From NCBI GenBank assembly GCA_026400835.1, contig JAPLOA010000087.1, positions 124,001-188,000 on the forward strand: a stretch of 64,000 nt of DNA. The letters are read 5' to 3'. Made by a program: the position numbers and the translations under genes. The notes below the pieces were generated by a model, which worked only from the letters and a program-made list of their open reading frames with translations, searched no databases and was not told the origin of the DNA. Below, in pieces: positions 1-9,700 of this stretch. The number at the start of each line of letters is the position of its first letter. Position 1 is the first letter of the stretch. This DNA is from Planctomycetales bacterium (GTDB taxonomy: Bacteria > Planctomycetota > Planctomycetia > Planctomycetales > Planctomycetaceae).

Positions 1-363
1 CTCGGCTGCGGAAAATATCGCATACGCAATCATGACTACGGCACAGCAGCAGGTTTGCCTCGATTGCTGGACATGGGGCAGTGTAATGATGCGTACGGAG
101 CTGTTCAGGTTGCACTTGGACTGGCTAAGGCCTTTGATTGCGGGATCAATGATCTACCGCTGTCTATTGTCCTGTCATGGTTTGAGCAAAAGGCAGTCGC
201 AGTTCTTCTGAGTCTGCTGGCACTGGGCGTAAAAGGCATTCGTCTGGGGCCTGTTCCACCAGCGTTTATTTCTCCCAATGTGTTTCGAATCCTGCAGGAA
301 AAGTTCGACCTGAAGTTGATCGAAGCGGAACCGCCGGCCGAACTTGTCATGCTTGGTTCGTAG
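1..363 (+). CDS. hcp: Hybrid cluster protein (hydroxylamine/NO reductase), C-terminal part
   Basis: The open frame enters from the left window edge and reads through to the stop at 361-363. It carries the C-terminal hallmarks of Hcp: LGCGKYR near the start, then [11 protein letters not shown] (cluster-ligand Cys in GQCND), [17 protein letters not shown] and [14 protein letters not shown]. Hcp proteins hold a 4Fe-4S or 2Fe-2S cluster plus a hybrid 4Fe-2O-2S cluster in the cytoplasm and reduce NO (and hydroxylamine in vitro), protecting against nitrosative stress. The N-terminal half and promoter lie outside the window. The next gene on the same strand, 133 bp away, is a protoglobin, which fits a shared NO/O2 response. 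Identification is by motif. Confidence 0.93.
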   Translation, partial: LGCGKYRIRNHDYGTAAGLPRLLDMGQCNDAYGAVQVALGLAKAFDCGINDLPLSIVLSWFEQKAVAVLLSLLALGVKGIRLGPVPPAFISPNVFRILQEKFDLKLIEAEPPAELVMLGS

Positions 364-496
364 TCGACTGCAGAGTTAACAGGACGCTGTTCCGGGAACG
401 CGACTTGATTTCCGGAGCAGTATTCTCCCTGAACCGAGACAGCTTGCATCGTGATCATTTCGCACCATCTAAGGCAGGTCACAGGAAACGTGTTCC

Positions 497-1069
497 ATGA
501 AGTTGATCGATGAAAAGCGACTGGAGTCAGACCCGGTCTATCGCTTCGAATACCTTGCGGAGTTTATTGGATTCGAATCGGCCGATGCTGACGCAGTTCA
601 GTCGGTCGCAATGTACCTTGGTCCGATGATTCCGGAGTTGGTCGAGAAGACCTACGCACGGCTTCTCGCCTACGACGCAACAGCAAGACATTTCCTGCCT
701 CGCCAATCGGGATTTGAAGGTGCTCCACCGATTGACCTGCAGACGCTCACGTCGGCCCATCCGCAGATCCAGTTTCGCAAAGAACATCTCGCGAGGTACC
801 TCAGTACACTTCTGGGTCGAACCTGTGATGCAAAACTGGTCCCTTATCTGGACATGGTCGGCAGGATTCATACGCCGCAGGCTGGCAACAAGGAAATCAA
901 TGTTCCGCTTGTTCAGATGAATGCACTAATGGGGTATCTGTCAGATACGCTCCTTGAGGCCCTGTTTGCGCTTCCTTTGGAACTTTCAGAGAAGACGATG
1001 GCCATCCGTGCTTTCAATCGTTTGCTCTGGGTACAAAATGACTTTATCAACCGCCACTATCAGTCGTGA
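497..1069 (+). CDS. Protoglobin-type heme protein
   Basis: A 190-residue protein that resembles a single protoglobin domain with no signalling domain attached. Residues about 18-60 (FEYLAEFIGF, then ADADAVQSVA and LVEKTYARLLAY) match the N-terminal helices of the protoglobin/globin-coupled sensor fold. RKEHLARYLSTLLG near residue 95 and YLDMVGRIHTP near 118-128 cover the region of the proximal heme histidine. Family members bind O2, CO or NO. A purine-rich AGGAAA lies about 10 nt before the ATG. The neighbouring hcp makes NO sensing or detoxification the most economical role, but this is inferred from context; a stand-alone globin could also supply or scavenge O2. Confidence 0.82.
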   Translation: MKLIDEKRLESDPVYRFEYLAEFIGFESADADAVQSVAMYLGPMIPELVEKTYARLLAYDATARHFLPRQSGFEGAPPIDLQTLTSAHPQIQFRKEHLARYLSTLLGRTCDAKLVPYLDMVGRIHTPQAGNKEINVPLVQMNALMGYLSDTLLEALFALPLELSEKTMAIRAFNRLLWVQNDFINRHYQS

Positions 1070-1167
1070 AAGATCACACTGCGGGCAGGAATGGGCATTC
1101 CCGAACAGCTTCCGCAATCTTTCAGACTCCGAGTGTAGATTTAAGCCGCGGGATTACGGATCGCAGT

Positions 1168-1610
1168 CTAGACGCTGAACGCCTGTCCGAACGCGGCGTT
1201 AAACTCCAGCGGCGCAATCCGCCGTCGGTCGAACCAGAGATCAAGCTTCCCTCTCAAACCTCCAGGCAGAGATTCTGCAGTCCTGCCAGCAATGCCAGAA
1301 CTCGCTGGCGCAGGAAGTCAAGGACTGCAGCTTCATCATCGCTTTTGAGCACGTACTGTTTTGAGAGCTCAGGAGCGTCCGAAAAATCAATGTCCTGAGA
1401 ACCCAGCATTGCCCCGATCCTGTTGAACCAGACTTCAGTTGTGAACGGCGGTGAGAAATCGTGTGCCCCCATCGACGCATCAACGATCACGCTGAAGCGG
1501 GGGTTCCGGTGTCGTAACCATGTCCGCTGGATCGTGGCTGTCGTTTGGCCGCGGCACCGCGATTTTCGCTTTCCCGGGCATATGAAAACGAGATTGTGAC
1601 CGAATCTCAC
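1168..1610 (-). pseudogene. Decayed gene, DUF3137-like C-terminal region
   Basis: The minus strand encodes a run that looks like the end of a conserved hypothetical family: PELSKQYVLKSDDEAAVLDFL followed by LQNLCLEV. That frame stops at 1254. The family-like ending continues in another frame from about 1258 to the stop at 1168 (LDLWFDRRRIAPLEFNAAF), so one frameshift separates the two parts. The region upstream of about 1480 has no recognisable N-terminus. I read it as a relic. The family name is a tentative recollection of the pattern YV..GDDEAAVR...L followed by R.V.P.EL, not a search result. Confidence 0.4.
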
Positions 1611-1678
1611 TGCGTCAACGGCCGCTCAATCACTGCGTTACCAACCAGTTTCCTCGACAAAGACTGAGCGGCTACTCG

Positions 1679-4540
1679 TTATCGCTTGAAATTGGGATGC
1701 TTTGGATCACCGAACGATTCCATGTACGCAAGCAGGTCCAGAATTTCGTCCTCAGTGAACGTGTTAAGAAGTCCTGTTGGCATCGGGGACGTTTTTGAAA
1801 GCTGACGCGATTCAATCTCGGACTTCTTCACGGTCACTGTCTCTGGCTGCAGTGGATTTGGGCGAAGGATAACATGGTCGTCAGTTTCTTCCGTAATGCG
1901 ACCGATGATCACTTTGCCCTCGGTCGTTTCAATGGCAGTGTTCATGTACTGCTCGGAAAGAACCTTGGATGGCTCCGTCGATGACTCCAGAATATCCTGA
2001 CGCTTAAATCGCGTGGAGACTGCGGTCAAATCCGGTCCAACGGCTCCGCCCTGGTCGCCGTAACGATGGCAGGCGATACACTGAGCGTCGTTGAAAACCT
2101 TTTTACCGCGCGCAAAATCACGTCCGCTTCCGATTTTCCCGAGCAGCGGCTGCAGATCAGCAGTCACCCATTCTTTGACCAGATCACGGGGCGGCCCCGG
2201 CACATAAGCCTGTTTGGCCGGATGCACCTTGTCGTATTCAGCCAGCACATCCGCGAGGGCAATGATCTCCTCCGGTGTCATCGTGAACTTCACTTCTTCA
2301 TGAGCATGCGCCATGAAGTTTGCGACGCTGGCACCGTTATTGAATCGAATGCCGGCCTCCTCAAACCATTGATTTACCTGAGCAGGATGTTCCGTTGAAA
2401 GCGGCTGATTCCACCACGACAAATAGGTTCTGCGAAGCTCAGGTGTCCATCCTGTTTTGACGTTACGCAGACTCACCGCGTAGGTGACCTGTTTCTCCTG
2501 TGTGGACGCGGCTTTCAACAACGCGACCGTTTTCTCCACCACATTCGGGGCGTTGAGAGCAATCAGGATTTGGCAGAGTTCCCGGTTGACCGACTGGCTT
2601 TCTGCCGGATAGAGCGGAGCAACATCTTCGATCACCTGCTTTGCGATGTCGCCGACAGGAACTCCATGCCGCGCGACAGAAACTTCGATCACTCGTAACT
2701 TGTTCAGCATTTGCTCTTCCGTCAGTTTGGCGAACGGAAACGATGTCAGCGACTTCAGGACAGCTGGCTGGGCCTCGGCAGTTCCCAGTCGAGCCAACGA
2801 AAGCAGAGCTGTAAACGCAGCGTCAGGCTGCTTTTCAGCCAGTGCCTTCGCCTGCCACTCTTCAACAGGATTCCGTTCAATGGCCATACGAGCGGCGTAG
2901 CGGATGTATCGATCCGGGCTCTTCAAATGAGGCCACGCGAATGCGACCGCCGCCGGATCCGGACTCACGTTGAATGACTCCAGCTTGTGCCGCAGGTCTC
3001 TTGCGTCGCTGCCGATTTTGTTCTGCAGTCCAGTCTCTGCAGCCGGTTCTGAAGCTTCTTCGCCGGTGTAGGTGACTCGGAACAAGCTCGCCTGAGTCCC
3101 ACGGCCGCCAATCGTGAAGTACATTGACCCGTCATCGCCGATCACTGCATCCGTCAGATTCAGCGGAGTCTTTCCGCCTTTCCCTTTCAGAGATTTGGGC
3201 GCGACGAAGTTCTCAAATGTGCCCGTATAGCTGGCTCCATCTGGCGTCAAATGAACGGCCATCAAACGACCATAGGTCCAGTCGCAAACATAAAATGCCT
3301 TCTGGTACTTCACGGGGAATTTTGCACCCGTGCCGAAGACAACACCCGTCGGACAACCGATGCCGATCGTCGTCGTTTGAGGCAAGCCGTCCGCATAATA
3401 GTCAGGCCACTTGGCGCTGCCTTCTCGGAAACCGTTATCGCCACCACGAACGGAATGAAACACATGGATTGGTCGGTACCAGGGCATTCCCCAATCCCAC
3501 TCCATATCGCTGTCGAAGCCAAACAATTCGCCGTCGGCATTGAAACCGATGTCATACGTGTTGCGCTGACCTGACGAAAACAATTCGATGTTCTGGCCAT
3601 TCAGATCCATGCGAGCCACGTAACCGCCTGGTGGTTTCGCGCCAGCGCCGAATCCGTTGCCATCTTCCATGCGCGGCAGCGCCAGATCGTCGGCATAGTT
3701 GCGATGTGGAGAACTCGCTACCAGATCATTCGGAACAGCGGTGAAGTTTCCACATACGGCGTAGAGCATGTTGTCCGGGCCAAGCACCAGTCCATGCGAT
3801 CCGTGTTCGCCGCCGCCTCCCTGCCACTCGCGAAGGAATTCGACGTCGTCGTAACTGTCGTCGCCTTTCGTGTCCCGGCAGCGATACAAAGCGAATCCGC
3901 GACTTCCGCTGCCACTGATATAGAGCGCATCGCCAACAAACAACATCCCCATGGTTTCGCTCACGGGGATATTCAGGATCTCCTGCCTGGCAACCTTGCC
4001 ATTCTCAATCGTGACGCGCGTGATGGGTTGCTTGCCCTGACCGCCCAGCAACAAACGTCCTTTGGGATCTTTCGCCATACAAATCCACGAACCGTTCGTG
4101 TTCGCGTCTGCTGCCAGAACATGCTCAATCGTAAAGCCGGGAAGCGTATCCAGAACTTCGGCGGCGTTTTCGAGGCTAACCGGCTTTGAACCGTCCGCCG
4201 GGCCATAGACCGCCTTCGTGATGACAAGCTTCCGGCCGTCCGGTGCCGCGATGTCGATGGTTCCGTTTTCGCTCGCCTCAGCCTTAAGTTTTTCGTCACC
4301 GATTTTGTATTCGACGGTCAGCTTCTTCGGAACGCCCGGAGCCGTGTCGCCGAATTTTTCGTTGCTGGCCGCGATGGACAACTTATTGTCCTTGACGGCC
4401 GCGTTGACGACGGTCGTGACGTCGGTCTTGTCTTCGGCAATCGCGGAGGCTGCGAAGAATGCGAAGAATGCGAATGCGATCGCAGTCACAAGGCCATTCC
4501 ACCGGTACGACGTGGCCAGCAAAGGCACAGTTGTTTTCAT
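1679..4540 (-). CDS. Secreted PVC-type dehydrogenase with C-terminal heme c domain
   Basis: A 953-residue protein with a signal peptide (hydrophobic run FAFFAFFAASAIAE ending near residue 36). Residues about 130-500 form a beta-propeller-like domain of the planctomycete membrane-bound dehydrogenase type (HGLVLGPDNMLYAVCGN, GFNADGELFGFDSDMEWDWG). Residues about 540-770 are alpha-helical HEAT-like. The C-terminus carries a PVC-type heme domain: CIACH near residue 837, then GGAVGPDLTAVSTRF and a terminal LLAYMESFG. Such proteins are very common in planctomycetes and are thought to oxidise sugars or sugar-derived compounds outside the cytoplasm and pass electrons to a heme; the substrate is unknown. 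An AAGAGAAG element precedes the ATG. It is a paralogue of the protein at 15604-19176 and stands alone. Confidence 0.88.
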   Translation of the reverse strand: MKTTVPLLATSYRWNGLVTAIAFAFFAFFAASAIAEDKTDVTTVVNAAVKDNKLSIAASNEKFGDTAPGVPKKLTVEYKIGDEKLKAEASENGTIDIAAPDGRKLVITKAVYGPADGSKPVSLENAAEVLDTLPGFTIEHVLAADANTNGSWICMAKDPKGRLLLGGQGKQPITRVTIENGKVARQEILNIPVSETMGMLFVGDALYISGSGSRGFALYRCRDTKGDDSYDDVEFLREWQGGGGEHGSHGLVLGPDNMLYAVCGNFTAVPNDLVASSPHRNYADDLALPRMEDGNGFGAGAKPPGGYVARMDLNGQNIELFSSGQRNTYDIGFNADGELFGFDSDMEWDWGMPWYRPIHVFHSVRGGDNGFREGSAKWPDYYADGLPQTTTIGIGCPTGVVFGTGAKFPVKYQKAFYVCDWTYGRLMAVHLTPDGASYTGTFENFVAPKSLKGKGGKTPLNLTDAVIGDDGSMYFTIGGRGTQASLFRVTYTGEEASEPAAETGLQNKIGSDARDLRHKLESFNVSPDPAAVAFAWPHLKSPDRYIRYAARMAIERNPVEEWQAKALAEKQPDAAFTALLSLARLGTAEAQPAVLKSLTSFPFAKLTEEQMLNKLRVIEVSVARHGVPVGDIAKQVIEDVAPLYPAESQSVNRELCQILIALNAPNVVEKTVALLKAASTQEKQVTYAVSLRNVKTGWTPELRRTYLSWWNQPLSTEHPAQVNQWFEEAGIRFNNGASVANFMAHAHEEVKFTMTPEEIIALADVLAEYDKVHPAKQAYVPGPPRDLVKEWVTADLQPLLGKIGSGRDFARGKKVFNDAQCIACHRYGDQGGAVGPDLTAVSTRFKRQDILESSTEPSKVLSEQYMNTAIETTEGKVIIGRITEETDDHVILRPNPLQPETVTVKKSEIESRQLSKTSPMPTGLLNTFTEDEILDLLAYMESFGDPKHPNFKR

Positions 4541-5401
4541 AATGATGCTTCTCTTGACTTTGACTTTTACGAATAATCAACGCAGAAAAATGAGTAATGT
4601 TAAGTCGCTGCGCTCTCCAGAACGCGGGATTTGGTTTGGCCCATCACACGCGGTTCGCGACCGCCTTGCCGTCGCTCCGTCATCTTCGTGCGACCGATCT
4701 TCGTGTCAGACTTCCCAGCCTTTACGCGGTGCGGGGGCAACAAAATTGGCTGCGTCGGGATGATTTGTGATCATTCCTTTTTCGCCATCATATTCCACTG
4801 GTTTGCTCGTTCCGATTGCGATGTCAACCATAACCCGGCACCAGCCAGAGCCGTTGCGTTACGTACGAATTGCCAACGATTGATGTGCCGTGGCATGATT
4901 TTTTCCGGTGGGATGTGGGGGAGGAAGTTTTGCTCGTGCTCAGCAGAGTCGAAATCAGCAGGGTAGAAAGTGTACAATCGTTGAGTTCCGTTTTCTATTG
5001 TCCAACAATACTCACCATGGCTCAGACCTCAGCTTTGTCGATCCGAAATCGAGTTGAAGCTGCCGCGATGTCATACCTGGCGATGATTGATTTCCGGCCT
5101 TACGTGTTGGCGGAATACTGAGTTCCCGAAAAGTTGAGAGCGTTCCATTTCAACCCTCAGGGCAAATGCAACTTCAGGGTAACTCGACGAGATCGAGGCT
5201 CAGGAGAACCTGTCGTGAATCCAGAATGTTTCTTCGCCAAACCGATTGTCTCTCCCCGCATTTTCACGAGTCATTCCATTAACCAGGCATTGGGACATAA
5301 GATGTAAGGGATGGAGTTTCTGTCCGCGTCAGCTAAATTTAACCTCCGTCAGGAACAGACTTCATGACCAGGCCCTCTTTTCAGCCAGAGAATTCATCCG
5401 C
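4541..5401. other. Intergenic region between divergent secreted-protein genes
   Basis: About 860 bases separating the divergent genes at 1679-4540 (minus) and 5402-7753 (plus), so promoters for both must lie here. I could not pick a convincing -35/-10 pair. The only coding trace is the minus-strand Tat-leader-like stretch at 4771-4896, listed separately. Confidence 0.6.
4771..4896 (-). pseudogene. Orphan Tat-leader-like N-terminus (relic)
   Basis: A 41-residue minus-strand reading frame beginning MPRHINRWQFVRNATALAG and continuing GLWLTSQSERA. This is the pattern of planctomycete twin-arginine leaders of Gfo/Idh/MocA oxidoreductases and similar secreted enzymes (normally RRQF with a run of Ala/Gly), with the second Arg of the pair changed to Trp. 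It stops soon after the hydrophobic segment and no enzyme domain follows in any frame. Probably the remaining 5' end of a lost gene. Confidence 0.35.
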
Positions 5402-7753
5402 ATGAAAACCAGTCTTGTTGTCATCACACTCACCGTCGTTTTTGCGGCGCACAGCTCACGCATCGTCGCTGGTGCGGAGCACGACTGGAATTTGGGGCCC
5501 ACAGGCCTGAGAGGCTGGATTCGTTGTGACAAAATGGTCACATCCGATGCCCGCGAAATTGCGATCACCGGAGTTGAGACCGGTTCCCCTGCTGACGGCG
5601 TCTTTCTTGTCGGTGACTCGATTCTTGGCGTCGGTGGCAAGCCGTTTTCCTTTGACCCACGCACCGAAATGGGCAAAGCTCTGACTCTTGCTGAATCAGA
5701 AGCGGGCCAGGGCAATCTCAGCCTGACCCGGTCGCGCGCGGGCAGCTCGGCGGAAGTTATGTTGAAGCTTCCGGTCATTGGAACTTACAGCGCCACGGCT
5801 CCCTACGATTGCCCTAAGTCCAAACGCATTCTCGAACAAGGGTGCAGAGATCTCGCCAGTCGGATGGCGGATCCTTCCTATGCAGAGCGACAGGATCCTA
5901 TCCCCCGATCGCTCAACGCCCTTGCCCTGTTAGCCAGTGGCGATCCAGGCTACCTCCCGCGGATCAAGCAGGAAACTGAGTGGGCCGCGAACTACAGCAC
6001 AGACGGAATGGCAACCTGGTACTACGGCTACGTCATGATGTTCCTTGCCGAATACAAGATCGCCACGGGCGATGATTCGGTCATGCCCGGCTTAACTCGG
6101 CTCGCGCTCGAAGCTGCTCATGGTCAAAGCGCGGTGGGTTCGTGGGGTCACGGGTTCGCTCGGCCCGACGGCCGTCTCGGCGGCTACGGGATGATGAATT
6201 CGCCCGGTTTGCCTCTGACGATCTCACTGGTGATGGCCCGTGAGGCAGGCGTGAAAGATCCGGCCCTGGACCTGGCGATCGAGCGGAGTGCCAGGTTGCT
6301 GCGATTTTACATCGGCAAAGGTGCAGTTCCCTATGGCGACCACCATCCCTGGATTGAGAACCACGAGGACAACGGGAAGTGTGGAATGGCCGCTGTGTTG
6401 TTCAACCTTATGGGTGAATCGAAAGGCGCGGAATTCTTCTCGCGCATGAGCGTTGCGTCCCACGGACCAGAGCGGGACACGGGACACACCGGCAATTTTT
6501 TCAACATCCTTTGGGCGATGCCGGGGGTTGCACAGTCCGGCCCGAATGCAACCGGAGCCTGGATGAGTGAGTTTGGAAGTTGGTACTTTGACCTCGCACG
6601 CGGTGCTGAGGGAAATTTCCTGCATCAGGGCCCGCCGGAACCTGAAGAAGACAGCTACGCGGGATGGGACAGCACCGGCGGCTATCTGCTGGCCTACGCG
6701 ATGCCGTTGAAGAAGCTATATCTCACCGGCAAACAGCCTGCAGCAGTGACGCAACTCGATGCCGCCGCCGCCCAATCACTCATCCTTGACGGTCGTGGGT
6801 GGAACAACAAAGACCGTAACAGTTTCTACGATGCGCTGAGTGACGACCAACTCCTCGAGCGGCTTGGCAACTGGTCGCCCGTCGTGCGCGAGCGAGCGGC
6901 CATGGCTTTGGGACGCCGCGAAAATGTTGCCGTTGCGACTTTGATCGAGATGCTCGATTCGCCCAGCCTCGACGCTCGTTACGGAGCCTGTCAGGGTTTG
7001 ATCTTCCTTCGCGGACGTGGTGCACCTGCCGTGGATACCCTGCAGAAAATGTTGTCGCACGAAGACCTCTGGCTTCGCATCAAAGCCGCAGAAGCGCTAT
7101 CTGCCATCGGCGCGCCGGCCACGAAGGCGGTGCCGCAATTGCTCGAACTACTGGCCCAGGTGGATAAAGAGAATGACCCGCGCGGCATGCAGCAGCGTTA
7201 TCTTTCCTTTGCTCTGTTCGACAACGACGGATTACTTGGCCGCTCACTGGAAGGTGTGGATCGCCCCGCGCTTTACAAGGCCGTGCGGGCCGGGCTGAAG
7301 AACCAGGACGGACGTGCTCGCGGCAGCATTGGTTCCGTCTATCGCCATCTTTCGCTGGAAGAGATCAAGCCGCTGCTGCCTGCCATTCACGAGGCGATCG
7401 TCCAGCCCGCGCCCAGCGGCGAGATGTTCGCCGACGGGATTCGCGTTGAAGGCCTGCGTCTTCTGTCGCAGCACCACATCGAAGAAGGCATGCACGCTCT
7501 CGTGATCTACACCCGCGATCAGAATCCATGGGCAAGCGAAGTCCGCACGCCTGAGCTCATGAAGATCCTCCTCAGCTACGGTACCCACGCCAAAGCGGTC
7601 ATTCCGGAACTGACCAGGATCGCGAACTATTTCGAGAAGGATGAGAAAGACTTCCCACCGCATCTGATGCGCATGAAAGCCAGGAACGTCCGCGAAACGA
7701 TCACTGCGATTGAAGCCTCGACCGACTCCCCGCAACTCATCGGAATTAAATAG
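5402..7753 (+). CDS. DUF6288-type secreted protein with PDZ and HEAT-like repeats
   Basis: The frame is open from 5246, but the ATG at 5402 gives a clean signal peptide (MKTSLVVITLTVVFAAHSS, cleavage near residue 24), so I start there (783 residues). A PDZ-like domain occupies about 30-125 (ITGVETGSPADGVFLVGDSI). A central alpha-helical region (about 135-500) includes ARPDGRLGGYGMMNSPGLPL and DTGHTGNFFNILWAMPG, resembling the alpha/alpha-toroid part of the DUF6288 family. The C-terminal 280 residues are HEAT-like (ALGRRENVAVATLIEMLDSP and similar). No enzymatic activity is known to me for the family. Likely extracytoplasmic; monocistronic. Confidence 0.75.
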   Translation: MKTSLVVITLTVVFAAHSSRIVAGAEHDWNLGPTGLRGWIRCDKMVTSDAREIAITGVETGSPADGVFLVGDSILGVGGKPFSFDPRTEMGKALTLAESEAGQGNLSLTRSRAGSSAEVMLKLPVIGTYSATAPYDCPKSKRILEQGCRDLASRMADPSYAERQDPIPRSLNALALLASGDPGYLPRIKQETEWAANYSTDGMATWYYGYVMMFLAEYKIATGDDSVMPGLTRLALEAAHGQSAVGSWGHGFARPDGRLGGYGMMNSPGLPLTISLVMAREAGVKDPALDLAIERSARLLRFYIGKGAVPYGDHHPWIENHEDNGKCGMAAVLFNLMGESKGAEFFSRMSVASHGPERDTGHTGNFFNILWAMPGVAQSGPNATGAWMSEFGSWYFDLARGAEGNFLHQGPPEPEEDSYAGWDSTGGYLLAYAMPLKKLYLTGKQPAAVTQLDAAAAQSLILDGRGWNNKDRNSFYDALSDDQLLERLGNWSPVVRERAAMALGRRENVAVATLIEMLDSPSLDARYGACQGLIFLRGRGAPAVDTLQKMLSHEDLWLRIKAAEALSAIGAPATKAVPQLLELLAQVDKENDPRGMQQRYLSFALFDNDGLLGRSLEGVDRPALYKAVRAGLKNQDGRARGSIGSVYRHLSLEEIKPLLPAIHEAIVQPAPSGEMFADGIRVEGLRLLSQHHIEEGMHALVIYTRDQNPWASEVRTPELMKILLSYGTHAKAVIPELTRIANYFEKDEKDFPPHLMRMKARNVRETITAIEASTDSPQLIGIK

Positions 7754-8120
7754 GGGCGAAGGAGGAAAGGTGAAGGGTCAAAAACAATGAGTACCGGCTT
7801 GCCAGCCAGAACTTTCGAGTTTGCAAAACGAATCGTGAAGCTGTGTCAGGTTTTCGACAACAACCCCGGTGTTGGTCGAACGCTGGGCTGACAGCTAATC
7901 CGTGCCTGTACCTCGACTGGAGCAAATGTCGATGAACGACGAGCAAGCCAAAGTCGCGCGGACTTTTGTTCCAGGTATTCGATCGCCTGCAAGGAACCGT
8001 GAGAAGCCCACTACTGGATCCGTCTTCTCGCGGAGACGGAGATCCTGAAAAGCGAACCAGTGAAACCAAACAGCAATGAAACAGAGCACCTTCACACACA
8101 TCACAATGAAATAGATCACA
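7754..8120. other. Intergenic region, no gene seen
   Basis: About 370 bases between two plus-strand genes. I see no coding pattern. An imperfect inverted repeat around 8017-8046 (GGATCCGTCT ... AGACGGAGATCC) is the only structure noticed. There is no clear terminator for the upstream gene. Confidence 0.5.
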
Positions 8121-9032
8121 ATGAAGTACATCGCCACATTACTCATCACGACACTCTTTGCTGCTGCCAGCGTCGAAGCGAATCCAGTGAAGGTTTTCAT
8201 CCTCGCCGGTCAATCCAACATGGAGGGCCAGGGGGTGGTGTCTATGGATGGAGAGAGGGACTACAACGGCGGCAAGGGTAACCTGCTCTGGTCGATGAAG
8301 AATTCGAAGAGCGCCGGGAAGATGAAGTGCCTCAAAGACGAAAAGGGCGAATGGGTGGTCCGGGAGGATGTGCAGATCTCATTCAAGGCTGGCGACAAGG
8401 TCCGCAGGGGCGGGCTGACTGTGGGCTACACCGGCTATGGCGGCAGCAGTCATATCGGACCTGAGCTGGGCTTCGGAATCGTGATGGGGGACTACTTGAC
8501 GGAACCGGTGCTGTTGATCAAGACGGCCTGGGGCGGTAAGAGCCTGTTCGTTGATTTCAGGCCGCCCAGTTCCGGTGGCCAGGTAGGGCCCTACTATACG
8601 AAGATGGTGGAAGAAGTGCGGGCTGCCCTGGCTGAGCTTGGAGATCAGAAATACGAAATTGCCGGATTTGTCTGGCAGCAGGGATGGAATGATATGTGTG
8701 AGAAACCAGCGATTGCTGAGTATGCACAGAATCTCGTCAACCTGGTGAAAGATCTCCGCACGGAATTCGATTCGCCGAATCTGCCGGTGGTTGTGGGCGA
8801 ACTGGGCAACGGCGGACCAGTGACGAGCGGCGATATGTTCGAATTCAGAAAGGCGCAGGAAGAAGGCACCAGACAAATCAAGAACGCCTTGTTCATCAAA
8901 ACAACTGACTTTGCTCGGCCTGCGGAACTTTCGCCCAATACAGGTCACGGACATCACTGGTTCGGCAATGCGGAGAGTTACTTTCTCATTGGCGATGCAC
9001 TTGGGGAAGGGATGAAGAAGCTGCTGAAGTAG
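8121..9032 (+). CDS. Secreted sialate O-acetylesterase-like SGNH hydrolase
   Basis: A 303-residue protein with a signal peptide (MKYIATLLITTLFAAASVEA). The mature start is FILAGQSNMEGQG, the block I motif of the sialate O-acetylesterase/carbohydrate esterase 6-like family, with Ser32 as the expected nucleophile. WGGKSL (near 138), GFVWQQGWNDM (near 188) and GHGHHWFGNAESY (near 275) give the other blocks, the last with the catalytic His region. Planctomycete genomes hold many such esterases for de-acetylating polysaccharides; the true substrate is unknown. The gene stands alone with no sulfatase or glycoside hydrolase beside it. Confidence 0.85.
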   Translation: MKYIATLLITTLFAAASVEANPVKVFILAGQSNMEGQGVVSMDGERDYNGGKGNLLWSMKNSKSAGKMKCLKDEKGEWVVREDVQISFKAGDKVRRGGLTVGYTGYGGSSHIGPELGFGIVMGDYLTEPVLLIKTAWGGKSLFVDFRPPSSGGQVGPYYTKMVEEVRAALAELGDQKYEIAGFVWQQGWNDMCEKPAIAEYAQNLVNLVKDLRTEFDSPNLPVVVGELGNGGPVTSGDMFEFRKAQEEGTRQIKNALFIKTTDFARPAELSPNTGHGHHWFGNAESYFLIGDALGEGMKKLLK

Positions 9033-9147
9033 TCGATTTCCTGTCGCCAATGGCCACGAGCATTTTTATCCGGAGAACCGTCCCGGCGAGCACCCTGATG
9101 CCGGGCTTCGCGAGCCTCCGAGTCCAGAACCCATAAAAACCAGGCAG

Positions 9148-9521
9148 AGTCAAACACGAAGAGCTTTTGCTGCATCACTCATCGCGATTGCGGCGATCGC
9201 TCTGTCGTCTATTGCCACCGTATCTGTAGCGAAAACGCTGAGCCCGCAGTCGGTCGGCATGAAGAATCTCGTGACGATCATGTCTCGATACAAGGGAACG
9301 ATGAGAACGACGGGAGTGCCGCGAATCCCATTGCGTCACTCAATGCTGCTCGGTCACATGCGCGGACGGCTCGTGGGACGACGGTCATCCTTCACGGCGG
9401 CATGTATTGCGTCGAACGCCGGTTGGAGTTCACTCATGAGGATGATGGGGGCGAGTTACGCGTCCCGCAGGTTATCCGAAGTGAGATAGATCAAATCCGC
9501 CTTCCCACTCATCGAGCATGA
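9148..9521 (+). pseudogene. Relic of a secreted parallel beta-helix protein
   Basis: A signal-peptide-like stretch (RRAFAASLIAIAAIALSS, about 9154-9207) is followed, in a different frame from about 9276, by HVSIQGNDENDGSAANPIAS and then LNAARSHARTARGTTVILHGG. That is the N-terminal pattern of right-handed parallel beta-helix/pectate-lyase-like proteins (V..NGNDANDGS...P..TL..A, then TV.L.GG.Y). The frame stops at 9519-9521 with only the first roughly 80 residues of a protein normally several hundred long. A frameshift and a truncation make it a pseudogene. Confidence 0.6.
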
Positions 9522-9576
9522 TGCCGCCGATGCAAAAGGCAAACGATGAATCCTGAAACCGAGCTGGACCTATACC

Positions 9577-9700
9577 ATGAACTCACGCTCACTTAACCGT
9601 CGCCACGTTCTCCATTCCGGCACTGCCGTGGCCCGGGGCGAGGCATACAAGCACGATGCACCAGCAAGTGGGTTTCTTCGTGAAGTTCGTTTATGTTTGA
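9577..9700 (+). repeat. Truncated Tat-leader joined to a planctomycete-type repeat segment
   Basis: At 9577 a frame begins MNSRSLNRRHVLHSGTAVA, a twin-arginine leader typical of planctomycete DUF1501/DUF1552 proteins. It runs directly into a segment reading GEAYKHDAPASGF (about 9636-9680) instead of an enzyme domain. From memory, KHDAPAS-like strings recur in small hypothetical ORFs of many planctomycete genomes, which suggests an interspersed repeat rather than a protein. The leader therefore looks cut off by a repeat insertion. The rest of 9701-10134 shows nothing coding that I can support. Confidence 0.4.
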
